The notes under the pieces are model-generated. The model worked only from the letters and a program-made list of their open reading frames with translations. It was not told the DNA's origin and did no database searches. From the NCBI GenBank assembly GCA_045110515.1, contig JBGCGD010000016.1, positions 1 through 64,000 of the forward strand: a stretch of 64,000 nt of DNA, written 5' to 3'. Shown here piece by piece: positions 1 through 8,682 of this stretch (positions are counted from its first letter, which is position 1; every line of letters starts with the position of its first letter). This DNA comes from Granulosicoccus sp045110515. GTDB taxonomy: Bacteria; Pseudomonadota; Gammaproteobacteria; Granulosicoccales; Granulosicoccaceae. The position numbers and the translations under genes were made by a program.

Positions 1-650
1 ACACCATGGCCGCCCATGAACTTAGTTAGCGAGTGCATGACAATATCGGCTCCCAAGCGTATGCATTGCATCAGGTAGGGCGTTGTTAACGTGGCATCGA
101 TCATTAGTGGAACACCGGCTGCGTGTGCCACTGCAGACACCTTGGGAATATCCAATACTTCACACCGTGGGTTAGCGACGGTTTCCGCAAAGACAACGCG
201 CGTTTCCGGGCGAATGGCAGCCGCAAACTCATCAGGATCACGCGGATCGACGAAGGTCGTCTCGATACCAAATCGTCGCAACGTATAACTTAATAAGTTA
301 TGCGTACCACCATATAAGGACCGGGACGCCACGATGTGTCCTCCGGCACCGGTGATCGTGGTTAGTCCTAAATGAATTGCCGCCATGCCACTCGCTGTGC
401 AAACAGCGCCTACTCCACCTTCCAAGGCAGCCACTCTTTCTTCCAGCACAGCCACCGTGGGGTTGGAAATTCGGGAATAAACGTGCCCAGCCCGCGCGAC
501 ATCAAAAAGGGACGACGCCTTATCACTGTCATCGAAGACAAATGATGTACTTTGATAAATCGGTGTTGCCCGAGCCCGCGTTTCGCTATCAGGCTGTTGG
601 CCTGCATGCAAAGCAAGGGTATCGAATCCCAGAAATTCTGGTCCACTCAT
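1..650 (-). CDS. metY: O-acetylhomoserine aminocarboxypropyltransferase (sulfhydrylase), C-terminus cut by window edge
   Basis: PLP enzyme of the Cys/Met metabolism family that makes homocysteine from O-acetylhomoserine and sulfide. I read it by reverse translation from the ATG at 650, which has an AGAGG ribosome site about 8 bases upstream. The N-terminal motif GFDTLALHAGQ, the segment ATPIYQSTSF, YSRISNPT, and the PLP-lysine region HSLTKFMGGHG just before the window edge are all typical of MetY rather than MetB. About 216 of roughly 430 residues are visible. It lies 30 bases downstream of the ClC gene on the same strand, so it may be the last gene of the ygfB-pepP-ubiH-clc operon. MetZ or methionine gamma-lyase are less likely alternatives because the GGHG after the lysine favours MetY. 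Confidence 0.88.
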   Translation of the reverse strand, partial: MSGPEFLGFDTLALHAGQQPDSETRARATPIYQSTSFVFDDSDKASSLFDVARAGHVYSRISNPTVAVLEERVAALEGGVGAVCTASGMAAIHLGLTTITGAGGHIVASRSLYGGTHNLLSYTLRRFGIETTFVDPRDPDEFAAAIRPETRVVFAETVANPRCEVLDIPKVSAVAHAAGVPLMIDATLTTPYLMQCIRLGADIVMHSLTKFMGGHG

Positions 651-680
651 TAACGGATGCCTCTTATAGATTTAGTGGCA

Positions 681-2432
681 TCACGTGACGCCGAATTCTT
701 CTTCTCTTGCCCGTTTTACCACATCATAGTGCTCAGCCAATACATCACTTTTCGTAACAACGCCGAGTAGCTCAGAACGGGCCTTAGTTTCTGACGATAT
801 GACCGGAATAAACTCGAGTTCGCGTTCTGCCATCTTTTGTACAGCCGTCACAATATTAGTCATGTCAGTGATGGAGTAATCGACGTCAATCGCTGCATCA
901 ATTGCCGGTTTATCCATGCCATGTTCGATGGCGTGAGCAATGAGCAGGGAGAGGCTAACGCTACCGGCAAATTGCGAATCTTTATCAACGAATATGGCCA
1001 AACGTTGTCGTTCCACCCCCATGAGCGATTCAAGTTCACCAATGGTCATATGCGGCTGTGCCAAGACATAGTCGCCGCTAATAAGTTGCTCAACGCGGTG
1101 CGTCATCAGCAAACTGATATCCCGGCCCCCAGATATATTAATATTTCGTTTGGCCAACTGCCATCGAAAGAATGAGCCGTGCTCACCCGTTTGCATCACA
1201 CTCGATGCAAATGCTGCTGCAGTCATTACACCGAGGGTAATGCCATAATCGCGTGTTAATTCAAAAACGATTAACACGGTTGAGATGGGAGCGCCTAGTA
1301 TGGCCGACGCCACAGCAGCCATACCAATAGTGGCGTACACGCCCTGATCACTCAACGTTAAGCCGAAACTACTGGCCAACACCCAGAACAACCCTCCCAA
1401 CATGCTGCCGAGGAAGATTGCTGGGCCAAACACGCCGCCGGCAAACCCAGCGCTAATGGCAAGACACACCACTACCAGTTTGGCGGCAAGCAGATAGAAC
1501 AACAAGTTGCTATCAAGCGCCCCGTTCAATGCTAACAAGGTCCCCTCATAGCCAATGCCCAGTATGTACGGCAACGGTACAGCCAATGTACCGAACAACA
1601 AACCTGCAACAGCTGGATGACTCCAGCGTGGCAATCTGGACCACTGCCAAAGTCGTTCAAACCCACCCGTTATCATTAGTAAACTTTTGGCAAGCAAGGC
1701 GCCAGCAACACCCAGAAGAGCAAACAATAACAACTCCCACTGTGAGGTAATTGAATGCGGTAATACCGGAAACAGCGCATAGCTTCCCAAGAAATATTCG
1801 CGCACTACCATAGCAAGCATGGCAGCAATAACGATGGGAGCAAAGACCCTTAACGTGAAGTATCCGACTATAACTTCCAATGCAAAAATGACAGCGGCTA
1901 TGGGTGTATTGAACGAAACCGCAACTGCGGCGGCGGCACCGCAACCTAATAGGGCCAGTGATTGCTTATGGTCCAGACCTAATTTTTCAGCAAGCCACGC
2001 ACTGATAGAGGCACCGATATGCACGGCCGGCCCTTCTCTTCCCAAAGGCGCGCCGACGCCTAACGACAATGCCGCCGCAATGCCTGCACCAATACCCGAG
2101 CGTGCCGGCATACGAGCGCTGTTCATTGCACAAGCTTCCATAACGTCCGCGATTCCATGATAGCGCCGACCAGGCAAAAACTGCATTAGAACGCCCAATA
2201 CCAGACCGCCCAACGCGGGAACAAGAATAATTTGCCAGGCAGGCCTTGCCGCAATAATCTGGCTATAGCGAATCTCAGAGGCTTCACCAAAACCGAGGAA
2301 CTGAAAAAACAACACCAACTTTATTAACGCAAGCGTTGATAAACCGACGACTACCCCGACCAGAGCTGCCAGCACAAAGTACGTAAGACGGTCTCCCCAA
2401 CGGGTTGACACGATGTACTTCAACAACCTCAC
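681..2432 (-). CDS. ClC-family chloride channel/antiporter with C-terminal CBS domains
   Basis: Inner-membrane chloride transport protein of 583 residues: a ClC membrane domain (about 1-430, around ten hydrophobic segments) and a cytoplasmic pair of CBS domains (about 450-575). The selectivity/gating motifs GREGP (Glu133 = gating glutamate) and GGVFGP are present; the usual GSGIP region is altered (HGIADV). In FALEVIVGYF, the position that seems to align with the proton-transfer glutamate of E. coli ClC-ec1 is Val187, as in channel-type ClCs, although one gap is needed in that alignment. Its start overlaps the ubiH stop by 4 bases (ATGA), so translation is probably coupled. In E. coli this operon position holds ubiI instead. 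Channel versus exchanger cannot be decided from sequence alone. Confidence 0.9.
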   Translation of the reverse strand: MRLLKYIVSTRWGDRLTYFVLAALVGVVVGLSTLALIKLVLFFQFLGFGEASEIRYSQIIAARPAWQIILVPALGGLVLGVLMQFLPGRRYHGIADVMEACAMNSARMPARSGIGAGIAAALSLGVGAPLGREGPAVHIGASISAWLAEKLGLDHKQSLALLGCGAAAAVAVSFNTPIAAVIFALEVIVGYFTLRVFAPIVIAAMLAMVVREYFLGSYALFPVLPHSITSQWELLLFALLGVAGALLAKSLLMITGGFERLWQWSRLPRWSHPAVAGLLFGTLAVPLPYILGIGYEGTLLALNGALDSNLLFYLLAAKLVVVCLAISAGFAGGVFGPAIFLGSMLGGLFWVLASSFGLTLSDQGVYATIGMAAVASAILGAPISTVLIVFELTRDYGITLGVMTAAAFASSVMQTGEHGSFFRWQLAKRNINISGGRDISLLMTHRVEQLISGDYVLAQPHMTIGELESLMGVERQRLAIFVDKDSQFAGSVSLSLLIAHAIEHGMDKPAIDAAIDVDYSITDMTNIVTAVQKMAERELEFIPVISSETKARSELLGVVTKSDVLAEHYDVVKRAREEEFGVT

Positions 2433-3667
2433 AAACCGGATATGCCCATGGTTTTTTCCGCAAAGCGTTTACGTATCGGAGAGATGGCATCCAAACCCAA
2501 GAGTGCTCCAGAACGCAGATGTCCGGGGATAGCAGAATTACCTCGAAAACCCCTAGCTAGTAAATCGGTTAAGCGAACAATGGATTTCTGATCGTCGAGC
2601 CGTTGTGCTGCAAACTGATGTAACAGCGCATCATCGCCAGGGTCTGATACTGACGCTCTATCGAGTGTTCGTATCAAGCTATCAATATCGCGAATTGCCA
2701 AGTTATAACCTTGTCCACCAACCGGGTGCAATAGACGCATGGCATTACCCACCAATACAGTGCGTTGAGCAACTTGAGTTGTCGACTCAATTCTTAGCAG
2801 AGGTAGCACGAAGCGTGGACCAACCTTATCGAATCTTCCCAGGCGATAACCAAATCGGGACTGCAATCTCTGCAGATATTCATTATCGGTCATAGCGTCG
2901 ATGGCTTCCTGCTCATCTGGATTAATACAATCAACAAAGCTCATGAACTCACCCGGCCGCGGCAACAAAGCCAGTGGACCACTTGGGGTAAATCGTTCAT
3001 ATGCGACCCCATCGTGTGCAGACGTCAACTCAACCATGCCTAACACTGCCGCTTGTTCGTAGTCGACCTGAGTTGTGGATATTGCCGTGGATTCGCGTAC
3101 TAATGAGGTGATGCCATCGGCCGCAACGAGCAATTTAGTGCGCACATCACAAGCACCCTCAACACTGAGTTTCACAGCATCTTGAAGTTGAGTTACACCG
3201 TTGACACGCGCGTTATACAACCGCTTTACCTCAGACGCTACACAAAGTTTGTATAGCTGATCAATATAATTCGCATTGTTAACAACATAGCCCAGTGCAT
3301 CTACTCTCATTTCATCAGCACTGAGTCTTGTTGCACCAAAATACCCTTTATGGGAAACATTTACTCTTGCAATTGGGCAGGCATCAACCGAAACGCTTTC
3401 CCAAAAACCGTGCTGCGTAAGCCACTGCTTTGTACCCAGATTAAGTGCAGTGCAACGCTGTTTTAAAGCAGTTGATCTAGAGTCTTCATCAGAAGAAGCA
3501 ACCTCAGATTGCTCGTCAGGTTCTCCACCGGCATCAAGCAGCGCAACCGACCACCCCTTCGCAGACAAGGCCAGTGCCAGCGGCATACCAACCAAGCCTG
3601 CGCCAACGATGGCGACATCAACATCGATAGGTTCTGATGGAGACGATTGTTGATCGCTATCCTTCAT
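2429..3667 (-). CDS. ubiH: UbiH/Coq6-family FAD-dependent ubiquinone biosynthesis hydroxylase
   Basis: Flavoprotein monooxygenase that hydroxylates the ring of a polyprenyl-phenol intermediate in ubiquinone synthesis. The FAD Rossmann motif VAIVGAGLVG opens the domain near residue 18, and the second FAD motif GNAMRLLHPVGGQGYNLAIRD-type segment (about 300-320) has the UbiH-style GN-x-LHP-x-GQG-N-L pattern. Length 412 residues is normal. It overlaps pepP upstream by 4 bases and the ClC gene downstream by 4 bases, matching the E. coli order ygfB-pepP-ubiH; that synteny favours UbiH over UbiI or UbiF, but the paralogues are hard to separate by motif, so the exact ring position is inferred. Confidence 0.85.
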   Translation of the reverse strand: MKDSDQQSSPSEPIDVDVAIVGAGLVGMPLALALSAKGWSVALLDAGGEPDEQSEVASSDEDSRSTALKQRCTALNLGTKQWLTQHGFWESVSVDACPIARVNVSHKGYFGATRLSADEMRVDALGYVVNNANYIDQLYKLCVASEVKRLYNARVNGVTQLQDAVKLSVEGACDVRTKLLVAADGITSLVRESTAISTTQVDYEQAAVLGMVELTSAHDGVAYERFTPSGPLALLPRPGEFMSFVDCINPDEQEAIDAMTDNEYLQRLQSRFGYRLGRFDKVGPRFVLPLLRIESTTQVAQRTVLVGNAMRLLHPVGGQGYNLAIRDIDSLIRTLDRASVSDPGDDALLHQFAAQRLDDQKSIVRLTDLLARGFRGNSAIPGHLRSGALLGLDAISPIRKRFAEKTMGISGL

Positions 3668-5004
3668 TGACGCATCAGCGCTTCAATGTCATCGATGCTT
3701 TTCGGCACGTTAGAGGTCAGCACTTCGGGGCCTTTACTCGTCACGACAACATCATCTTCTATACGAATTCCAATATTTCTGTATTGCTTCGGGATTTTTC
3801 TAGAATTCCCTAAATACAAGCCCGGCTCAACCGTCAAGACCATACCAGCTTCCAGTGCTCGCCAATCACCGTTAAGCCGATACTCACCCACATCGTGGAC
3901 ATCCATGCCTAACCAATGACCGGTACGATGCATATAGTAGGGGCGGTAGGCCTCTTCTTTTATCAGTGTTGGAAGTTTGCCTTTCAGCACGCCAATATCC
4001 CGCAGCCCCTTAGTCAATACTTTAACCGCAGCCTCATGCGAATCATTCCAGTGATTGCCGATTTTAACCGCGTCAATGGCAGCCAGCTGCGCTTCTAGAA
4101 CGATGTTGTAAACCGTTTTCTGGGCCTCTGTAAATACACCGTTGACTGGAAAGGTGCGAGTAATATCTCCGGCATAACCCGATACTTCAGCACCGGAGTC
4201 AATCAAAACCAATTCATTGTCCACCAGGACATCATCGTTTTCTGTGTAGTGCAAAATACACCCGTTCTCGCCCCCACCGACAATAGGCGCAAACGCATGC
4301 TCGGCTCGATTGGCCGTGTATTCCGCGATAAGCTCGGCTTCTAGTTCATATTCATACATACCGGGCTTGCATTTTTTCATCGCACGCGCATGCGCTGACG
4401 CACTGAGATTTGCCGCCTTTCGCATCAAGGCAAGTTCTGTGCGGCTTTTATGAACTCGCATTTCATGCAGGTGATAGTCCAAAGAAATGAAGGCATCAGG
4501 ATCACCGCCATCACGACGACGGCTGGAGCGTGCCTTATTCAGCCAACCCAACAAGCGCGCATCAAATCCTTGATCTTTACCAAGCGTATGAAAAACCGCC
4601 TGCTTGTTTTCCAACAAGCCGGGCAAAATGTCATCAATATCACTGATCGGAAAAGCATCATCAGCTCCCAGCGCTTCTGGCGCATCTTCGACCCCCAGTC
4701 TTCGGCCATGCCATGTTTCCTGCAGTGGATCGCGCTCACGGCAAAACATGATGTACTGCCCCTGGCGGCGATTGGGAATCAGTACCATCAGGGCTTCAGG
4801 TTCATCAAAGCCTGTCATGTACAACATATTGCTCGCTGCACGATATGGGTACTCCGTATCGTTGCTTCTGACGGATGCTCGGGATGCCGGGATAAGTGCT
4901 ATGGAGTTGTCCCCCATAATGCGCATTAAAGCCCGACGACGCCGTTTCAGTTCAGTGGCCATGGCCTTCGAAAAACGCTTTGTCCTGCTTTGCCCTTTCG
5001 TCAC
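3664..5004 (-). CDS. pepP: Xaa-Pro aminopeptidase (aminopeptidase P II)
   Basis: Cytoplasmic dimetal peptidase releasing an N-terminal residue next to proline. 446 residues: N-terminal AMP_N domain (about 15-150) and a pita-bread C-terminal domain. Metal-ligand motifs are visible in order: DSGAEVSGYAGDITRTF (two Asp), HRTGHWLGMDVHDVG (His), VEPGLY (Glu) and RIEDDV (Glu). The ATG overlaps the ygfB stop (ATGA at 5001-5004) and its own stop overlaps the ubiH start, so all three are translated as one unit. Arg/Lys-rich N-terminus before the AMP_N domain is usual. Confidence 0.95.
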   Translation of the reverse strand: MTKGQSRTKRFSKAMATELKRRRRALMRIMGDNSIALIPASRASVRSNDTEYPYRAASNMLYMTGFDEPEALMVLIPNRRQGQYIMFCRERDPLQETWHGRRLGVEDAPEALGADDAFPISDIDDILPGLLENKQAVFHTLGKDQGFDARLLGWLNKARSSRRRDGGDPDAFISLDYHLHEMRVHKSRTELALMRKAANLSASAHARAMKKCKPGMYEYELEAELIAEYTANRAEHAFAPIVGGGENGCILHYTENDDVLVDNELVLIDSGAEVSGYAGDITRTFPVNGVFTEAQKTVYNIVLEAQLAAIDAVKIGNHWNDSHEAAVKVLTKGLRDIGVLKGKLPTLIKEEAYRPYYMHRTGHWLGMDVHDVGEYRLNGDWRALEAGMVLTVEPGLYLGNSRKIPKQYRNIGIRIEDDVVVTSKGPEVLTSNVPKSIDDIEALMRQ

Positions 5005-5585
5005 GATGGCTTCACCTGCTGAGGGACAGGTGTTATAGGGCGTAGTTCTTCCAGAATGAGTAACACTCCCACTCGTACGTACTCCAGTAGTTCGTAATAC
5101 ATAACTTCCTGCTGCTCACTGTCGGTATCTGTGTCAGAGGAGTCAGCTTCGGAAGACTCGATCGCTTGAAAGTCTTCAATGATCTCGCGGGTATCTGAAG
5201 GCAATGGTTTTTCCCCTCGCTTACTCAACGCAAGACCTAGACCGTAGGTAAACCCTCCGCAAAAATCACCTAAGGCTCTGATTCGGACGCTAACAGGTGC
5301 TGACTCTTCAGGTAGTTCAGGGGCGAATTCTAATTCAGCATCATTTAAGGAGCTCAGTGTTGCCATAAACCACTCATCGAGAGTTTTTAGCTGAGCGGCC
5401 TTTGAAGCCACAGCATCCGGATCAAGCTGTGCTGCATCGAGCAATTCTGTGAACCAACGCGTTTTCGCGGCGCTACTTGACATCGAACACAACAGCCCAC
5501 AGCACAGGCCGTGGACTTCAGAGAGTGGTAACGGCATATTTAGCCGTTCCAAAGCATCACTTATGGATTGATTGGAAGGGGTCAC
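5001..5585 (-). CDS. ygfB: UPF0149 family protein YgfB
   Basis: 194-residue cytoplasmic protein of the YgfB/UPF0149 family. Conserved patterns: SEVHGLCCGLLC near the N-terminus and FCGGFTYGLGL around residue 112, followed by an acidic stretch (SEADSSDTDTDSE). The biochemical role of the family is poorly defined; in Pseudomonas YgfB is reported to influence antibiotic-resistance regulation, which I cite only as family knowledge. It is the first gene of the leftward operon and diverges from the ZapB-like gene with about 74 bases between the two starts. Confidence 0.88.
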   Translation of the reverse strand: MTPSNQSISDALERLNMPLPLSEVHGLCCGLLCSMSSSAAKTRWFTELLDAAQLDPDAVASKAAQLKTLDEWFMATLSSLNDAELEFAPELPEESAPVSVRIRALGDFCGGFTYGLGLALSKRGEKPLPSDTREIIEDFQAIESSEADSSDTDTDSEQQEVMYYELLEYVRVGVLLILEELRPITPVPQQVKPS

Positions 5586-5620
5586 AAGTTATAAGCTAGT
5601 CGCGAGATAAATAGCTGTGA

Positions 5621-5630
5621 AGTATACAAT
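5621..5630. promoter_or_regulatory. Possible shared -10 region of the ygfB / ZapB-like divergent promoters
   Basis: The short space between the divergent starts contains AGTATACAAT. Read rightward it offers TACAAT, read leftward TATACT, both good -10 hexamers around a palindromic GTATAC. No convincing -35 is visible at 16-18 bases on either side, so this is a weak call. Confidence 0.3.
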
Positions 5631-5659
5631 GCCGAATCCCCAACCAGCGGTGCTTGATA

Positions 5660-5881
5660 ATGAGTGGCCCGACCATGCATGAAGAATTCGACGCACTCGA
5701 ATCCCGGTTGCACGATGTTGCGGCACTGTGTTCAAAATTGCGCTTGGAAAATCAATCGCTGAAGCAGCAACAAGCTTCACTCGTGGAAGAACGAGCACGT
5801 CTAATTGAGAAAAATGAAACGGCGCGCAGCAAGGTCGAGCAAATGATTGTTCGTCTCAAATCATTGGAAGCGGGTCAATGA
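5660..5881 (+). CDS. Small coiled-coil protein, TIGR02449/ZapB-like
   Basis: About 73 residues, almost entirely a predicted coiled coil rich in Leu, Glu, Gln and Lys with heptad spacing (for example LRLENQSLKQQQ and EERARLIEKNE). Proteins of this kind sit directly upstream of zapA in many gammaproteobacteria and are thought to take part in Z-ring organisation; that role is inferred from position and fold. Possible starts are TTG 5654, ATG 5660 and ATG 5675; none has a strong ribosome site, and I chose ATG 5660. The stop overlaps the zapA start by 4 bases (ATGA). Confidence 0.75.
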   Translation: MSGPTMHEEFDALESRLHDVAALCSKLRLENQSLKQQQASLVEERARLIEKNETARSKVEQMIVRLKSLEAGQ

Positions 5882-6237
5882 GCTCAATCGACAACAAAGC
5901 TGATGCACTGGGAAGCCGTCCAGCCCGGCTTAAAATTCTAAATAAGGAAGTTCAGATTGCCTGTAAACCCGGCGAAGAAGACGACCTCATGCAGGCAGCA
6001 GCCTATATCGACCAGTCCATGCGTGATTTAAGGCGACGTAACAACACGTCCAGCATTGAAAAAATAGCTATTGTCACCGCAATCAATACGGCCAATGCGC
6101 TCTTGAAATCGCGCTCTCAGGAGCGTGGTGACGAAGCCGTCCTATCGCGCCTAAGCACCCTGAATTCACAACTGGACGAGCTGTTGACAGAACCGGAATT
6201 ACCGGCCGTTGAGAGCGCTGCGGAAACTGCAGAATAA
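5878..6237 (+). CDS. zapA: Cell division protein ZapA
   Basis: 119-residue FtsZ-ring stabiliser. An N-terminal globular part (LKILNKEVQIACKPGEED, about 19-36) is followed by the ZapA helix (AAAYIDQSMRDLRRR) and a long C-terminal helix for dimer/tetramer formation. It recruits cross-linking partners to FtsZ at midcell. Translation is probably coupled to the ZapB-like gene by the ATGA overlap. The zapA-ssrS-fau order downstream is a well known gammaproteobacterial arrangement and supports the call. Confidence 0.93.
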   Translation: MSSIDNKADALGSRPARLKILNKEVQIACKPGEEDDLMQAAAYIDQSMRDLRRRNNTSSIEKIAIVTAINTANALLKSRSQERGDEAVLSRLSTLNSQLDELLTEPELPAVESAAETAE

Positions 6238-6268
6238 ACGGTTTTTCATCAACTTGACTGTCCGAACA

Positions 6269-6277
6269 TGCTAGTCT
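6269..6277 (+). promoter_or_regulatory. Putative extended -10 promoter of ssrS
   Basis: TGCTAGTCT is a TGn extended -10 whose hexamer TAGTCT (6272-6277) ends 7 bases before the inferred 6S RNA 5' end at about 6285. No -35 at normal distance is clear; TTGACT at 6254 is too close. Confidence 0.4.
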
Positions 6278-6284
6278 GACCTTC

Positions 6285-6472
6285 GTATCTTCTGCGGTGC
6301 TTGTTATTTGGTTGGGTATATCCCTTGAGCCTAATTTCGCACCCCGGGGGTGGTCTGGTCGCTGTTGTTGTGCACGTCCGTTACGGCGGAAAGCCTGATA
6401 CGGTTCCAGCCGTCCCCACCTGAACCGATTGGTTCAAGGTAGCACACCAAAAACGGTATTCGTGGTTGATAC
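6285..6472 (+). ncRNA. ssrS: 6S RNA
   Basis: About 188 nucleotides between zapA and fau, the standard ssrS site. The 5' side has CCCTTGAGCC after the first strand of the stem and the 3' side has CTGAACCGATTGGTTCAAGG, both hallmarks of gammaproteobacterial 6S RNA (E. coli: CCCTGAGCC and GAACCAAGGGTTCAAGG). The ends were placed by pairing: GTATC (6285-6289) with GATAC (6468-6472), and TTTGGT near 6310 with ACCAAA near 6447, which enclose the central open bubble that mimics an open promoter. 6S RNA binds the sigma-70 RNA polymerase holoenzyme in stationary phase and can template product RNAs. The ends are good to a few bases. Confidence 0.88.
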
Positions 6473-6502
6473 ACTCCTAACATATTGATCCCTATAAAGA
6501 TC

Positions 6503-7114
6503 ATGAGCCCTATGACTGATGTTAGCGATGTAAACAATGAGCAGAAGCGAGAAGCACTGAGAAGTGTGTTGCAACTGGCCAGACGACAGCTTGATAAAGC
6601 TCAGGTGGAGGAGTATTCCGATACCATCGCTGAGACTCTGCTTACGCACCTAGAACCCGCTGCCAAGGTTGCAGGCTACCTGGCGCTGGGCAATGAGGTA
6701 AAACTCGACTCCGTACTACACGCCGCGCGCCGGCAACAGTGCCAGACCTACGTCCCTATCGTGCAGGCTGAAAACACGATGGTTTTCTCGCCTATCTCTG
6801 ATGATACCCCTCTTGTTAAGAATCAATACGGTATCCTTGAACCCAAATTGACGCTGAACGAGTGCATTCCCGCGAGCGAATTAGACGTCGTTCTGGTGCC
6901 ACTCGTCGGGTTTGATGAGCAATGTCAGCGCATGGGAATGGGTGGCGGATACTACGACCGAGCCTTCGCACATAAACGCGAGGACACAGAGGCCAAACCT
7001 GTGCTGATTGGTGTGGCCTACGAAGTACAGTGTACTCGCTCGGTACTAGCGGACTGGTGGGACGTCCCACTGGATAGGGTCGTCACAGAAAAAAGAACGA
7101 TTCACCGGCCCTAA
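6503..7114 (+). CDS. fau: 5-formyltetrahydrofolate cyclo-ligase
   Basis: ATP-dependent enzyme converting 5-formyl-THF to 5,10-methenyl-THF, 203 residues from ATG 6503 (YgfA family). The family signature is LVGFDEQCQRMGMGGGYYDR (about 138-157), with the Gly-rich GMGGGYYDR phosphate-binding segment; VPLVGFD precedes it. An in-frame TTG at 6485 is possible but lies only 12 bases from the inferred ssrS end, so ATG 6503 with a weak AAAGA in front is preferred. In E. coli the 6S RNA and ygfA are co-transcribed; the 30-base gap here allows the same. Convergent with ilvA, 8 bases apart. Confidence 0.93.
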   Translation: MSPMTDVSDVNNEQKREALRSVLQLARRQLDKAQVEEYSDTIAETLLTHLEPAAKVAGYLALGNEVKLDSVLHAARRQQCQTYVPIVQAENTMVFSPISDDTPLVKNQYGILEPKLTLNECIPASELDVVLVPLVGFDEQCQRMGMGGGYYDRAFAHKREDTEAKPVLIGVAYEVQCTRSVLADWWDVPLDRVVTEKRTIHRP

Positions 7115-7122
7115 GGCAGCAC

Positions 7123-8643
7123 CTAGCGTAAAAACATTTGGTAAGCCGGATTGCCAGTCTCCTCCTCTCCTTGAAAACCCAGAGTTTGAATAAAGGTTTC
7201 CAGTTGCTGCTCTTCTCCGTCAGGAAGCGTCATTCCGACGAGCACCCGACTATAAGCTGCGCCGTGGTTCCGATAGTGAAACAAGCTAATATTCCACCGC
7301 TCGCCCATTGCGCTGAGAAAACCCAGCAACGCACCCGGCCTTTCGGGAAAGACAAATCTGAACAGGCGCTCGCCAGGAAGTTTTGCGTGCCCGCCAATCA
7401 TGTGCCGCAAATGCAACTTAGCCGTATCGTTCGAGCTCATGTCCAGTACCTCGCACCCGGATTCTCGCAATTTATTGACCAGCGCATCTTTCTCCTCGGA
7501 GCCTCCACGTAGTTCAATGCCAGCAAAAACATTCGCTAGAGCATCGTCGGCATAACGATAATTGAATTCGGTGACGCCCCGTCGACCGATAGCATGACAA
7601 AACTCTAGAAAGCTTCCGGGCCTTTCTGGAATCGTCACCGCCAATAAGGCTTCGCGATTCTCACCGATTTCGACTCGCTCGGCGACATGCCGCAGCCTGT
7701 CAAAGTTGATGTTGGCTCCCGAATTAATAGCAATTAGTGTTTGGCCACTTACACCTCGCTCTTCTACATAGCGCTTCATACCGGCAACCGCCAACGCACC
7801 GGCAGGCTCAGTCAATGTGCGCGTTTCGTTGAAGATATCTTTAATTGCATTGGACATTTCATCAACTGTTACGAGGATAACTTCGTCGAGAAACTCCCGG
7901 CAAACCTCAAATGAATATTTCCCTACCTGCTTAACCGCAACACCATCGGCAAACAAGCCGACTTGCCCGAGCACAATGCGCTCATCCGCTGCCAGTGAGT
8001 CGTGCATAGAAGCCGCATCGACAGGCTCAACACCCACAATGCGCACCTCAGGCCGTAAGTATTTCATATACGCACTCACTCCGGCAGCCAGACCACCACC
8101 GCCTACTGGGAGGAACACGACATCGATTGGCTCAGGATGTTGCTGGCATAACTCCACGCCGACAGTACCCTGCCCGGCAATCGTATTTGGATCATCAAAA
8201 GGATGAATAAACGGGAATCCACGCTCTTCACCCAATTGAATCGCATAGCTTAGGGCTGCATCAAAATCGTCACCGTGCAATATGGTCTCACCACCCAAGG
8301 CCCGGACCGACTCTACCTTGATGCTGGGAGTGGTCTGGGGCATCACGATGACGGCAGGGATGTTCAATTCTCTGGCGGCAAGTGCCACACCCTGTGCGTG
8401 GTTCCCCGCAGAGGCTGCAACAACACCCGGAACAGCTTGTTCCTGCATCAATTTAAAAACCCGATTAAAAGCACCTCGGCACTTAAACGAGAAGATGGAC
8501 TGCTCGTCTTCCCTCTTAAGCCAAACATTATTGTTGAATCGTTGTGACAGCTGTGGCGCTTTGTGCAAACGGCTCTGTATAGAGACGTCATACACACGGG
8601 CTGATAGGATGCGTTTGATATACTCGTCGTGTAACTGGCTCAT
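7123..8643 (-). CDS. ilvA: Biosynthetic threonine ammonia-lyase (threonine dehydratase)
   Basis: PLP enzyme deaminating threonine to 2-oxobutanoate, first step of isoleucine synthesis. 506 residues: catalytic fold-type II domain (about 1-320) with the PLP lysine in SFKCRGAF (usual SFKLRGA) and the glycine loop PVGGGGLAAG, then two ACT-like regulatory domains (LLAVTIPERPGSFLEF and RLFRFVFPERPGALLGF) that bind isoleucine and valine in relatives. Length matches E. coli IlvA (514). The frame is open 25 codons further upstream, but homologues begin at MSQLHDEYIKRIL (8643). Divergent from rpiA with 39 bases between starts, as in Pseudomonas. Confidence 0.95.
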   Translation of the reverse strand: MSQLHDEYIKRILSARVYDVSIQSRLHKAPQLSQRFNNNVWLKREDEQSIFSFKCRGAFNRVFKLMQEQAVPGVVAASAGNHAQGVALAARELNIPAVIVMPQTTPSIKVESVRALGGETILHGDDFDAALSYAIQLGEERGFPFIHPFDDPNTIAGQGTVGVELCQQHPEPIDVVFLPVGGGGLAAGVSAYMKYLRPEVRIVGVEPVDAASMHDSLAADERIVLGQVGLFADGVAVKQVGKYSFEVCREFLDEVILVTVDEMSNAIKDIFNETRTLTEPAGALAVAGMKRYVEERGVSGQTLIAINSGANINFDRLRHVAERVEIGENREALLAVTIPERPGSFLEFCHAIGRRGVTEFNYRYADDALANVFAGIELRGGSEEKDALVNKLRESGCEVLDMSSNDTAKLHLRHMIGGHAKLPGERLFRFVFPERPGALLGFLSAMGERWNISLFHYRNHGAAYSRVLVGMTLPDGEEQQLETFIQTLGFQGEEETGNPAYQMFLR

Positions 8644-8682
8644 TACGGGCCGCGTCGGAATTGCTTGTTCAGGAACCGACCA

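Noticed and set aside
4450..5038. Plus-strand frames of 144-159 codons opposite pepP
   Set aside because: Antisense shadows of a well conserved gene with complete metal-ligand motifs.
6254..6259. TTGACT as a -35 for ssrS
   Set aside because: Only 12 bases from the -10 candidate; too close for sigma-70.
6485..6502. TTG start for fau at 6485
   Set aside because: It lies only 12 bases after the inferred 3' end of ssrS and adds six non-conserved residues.
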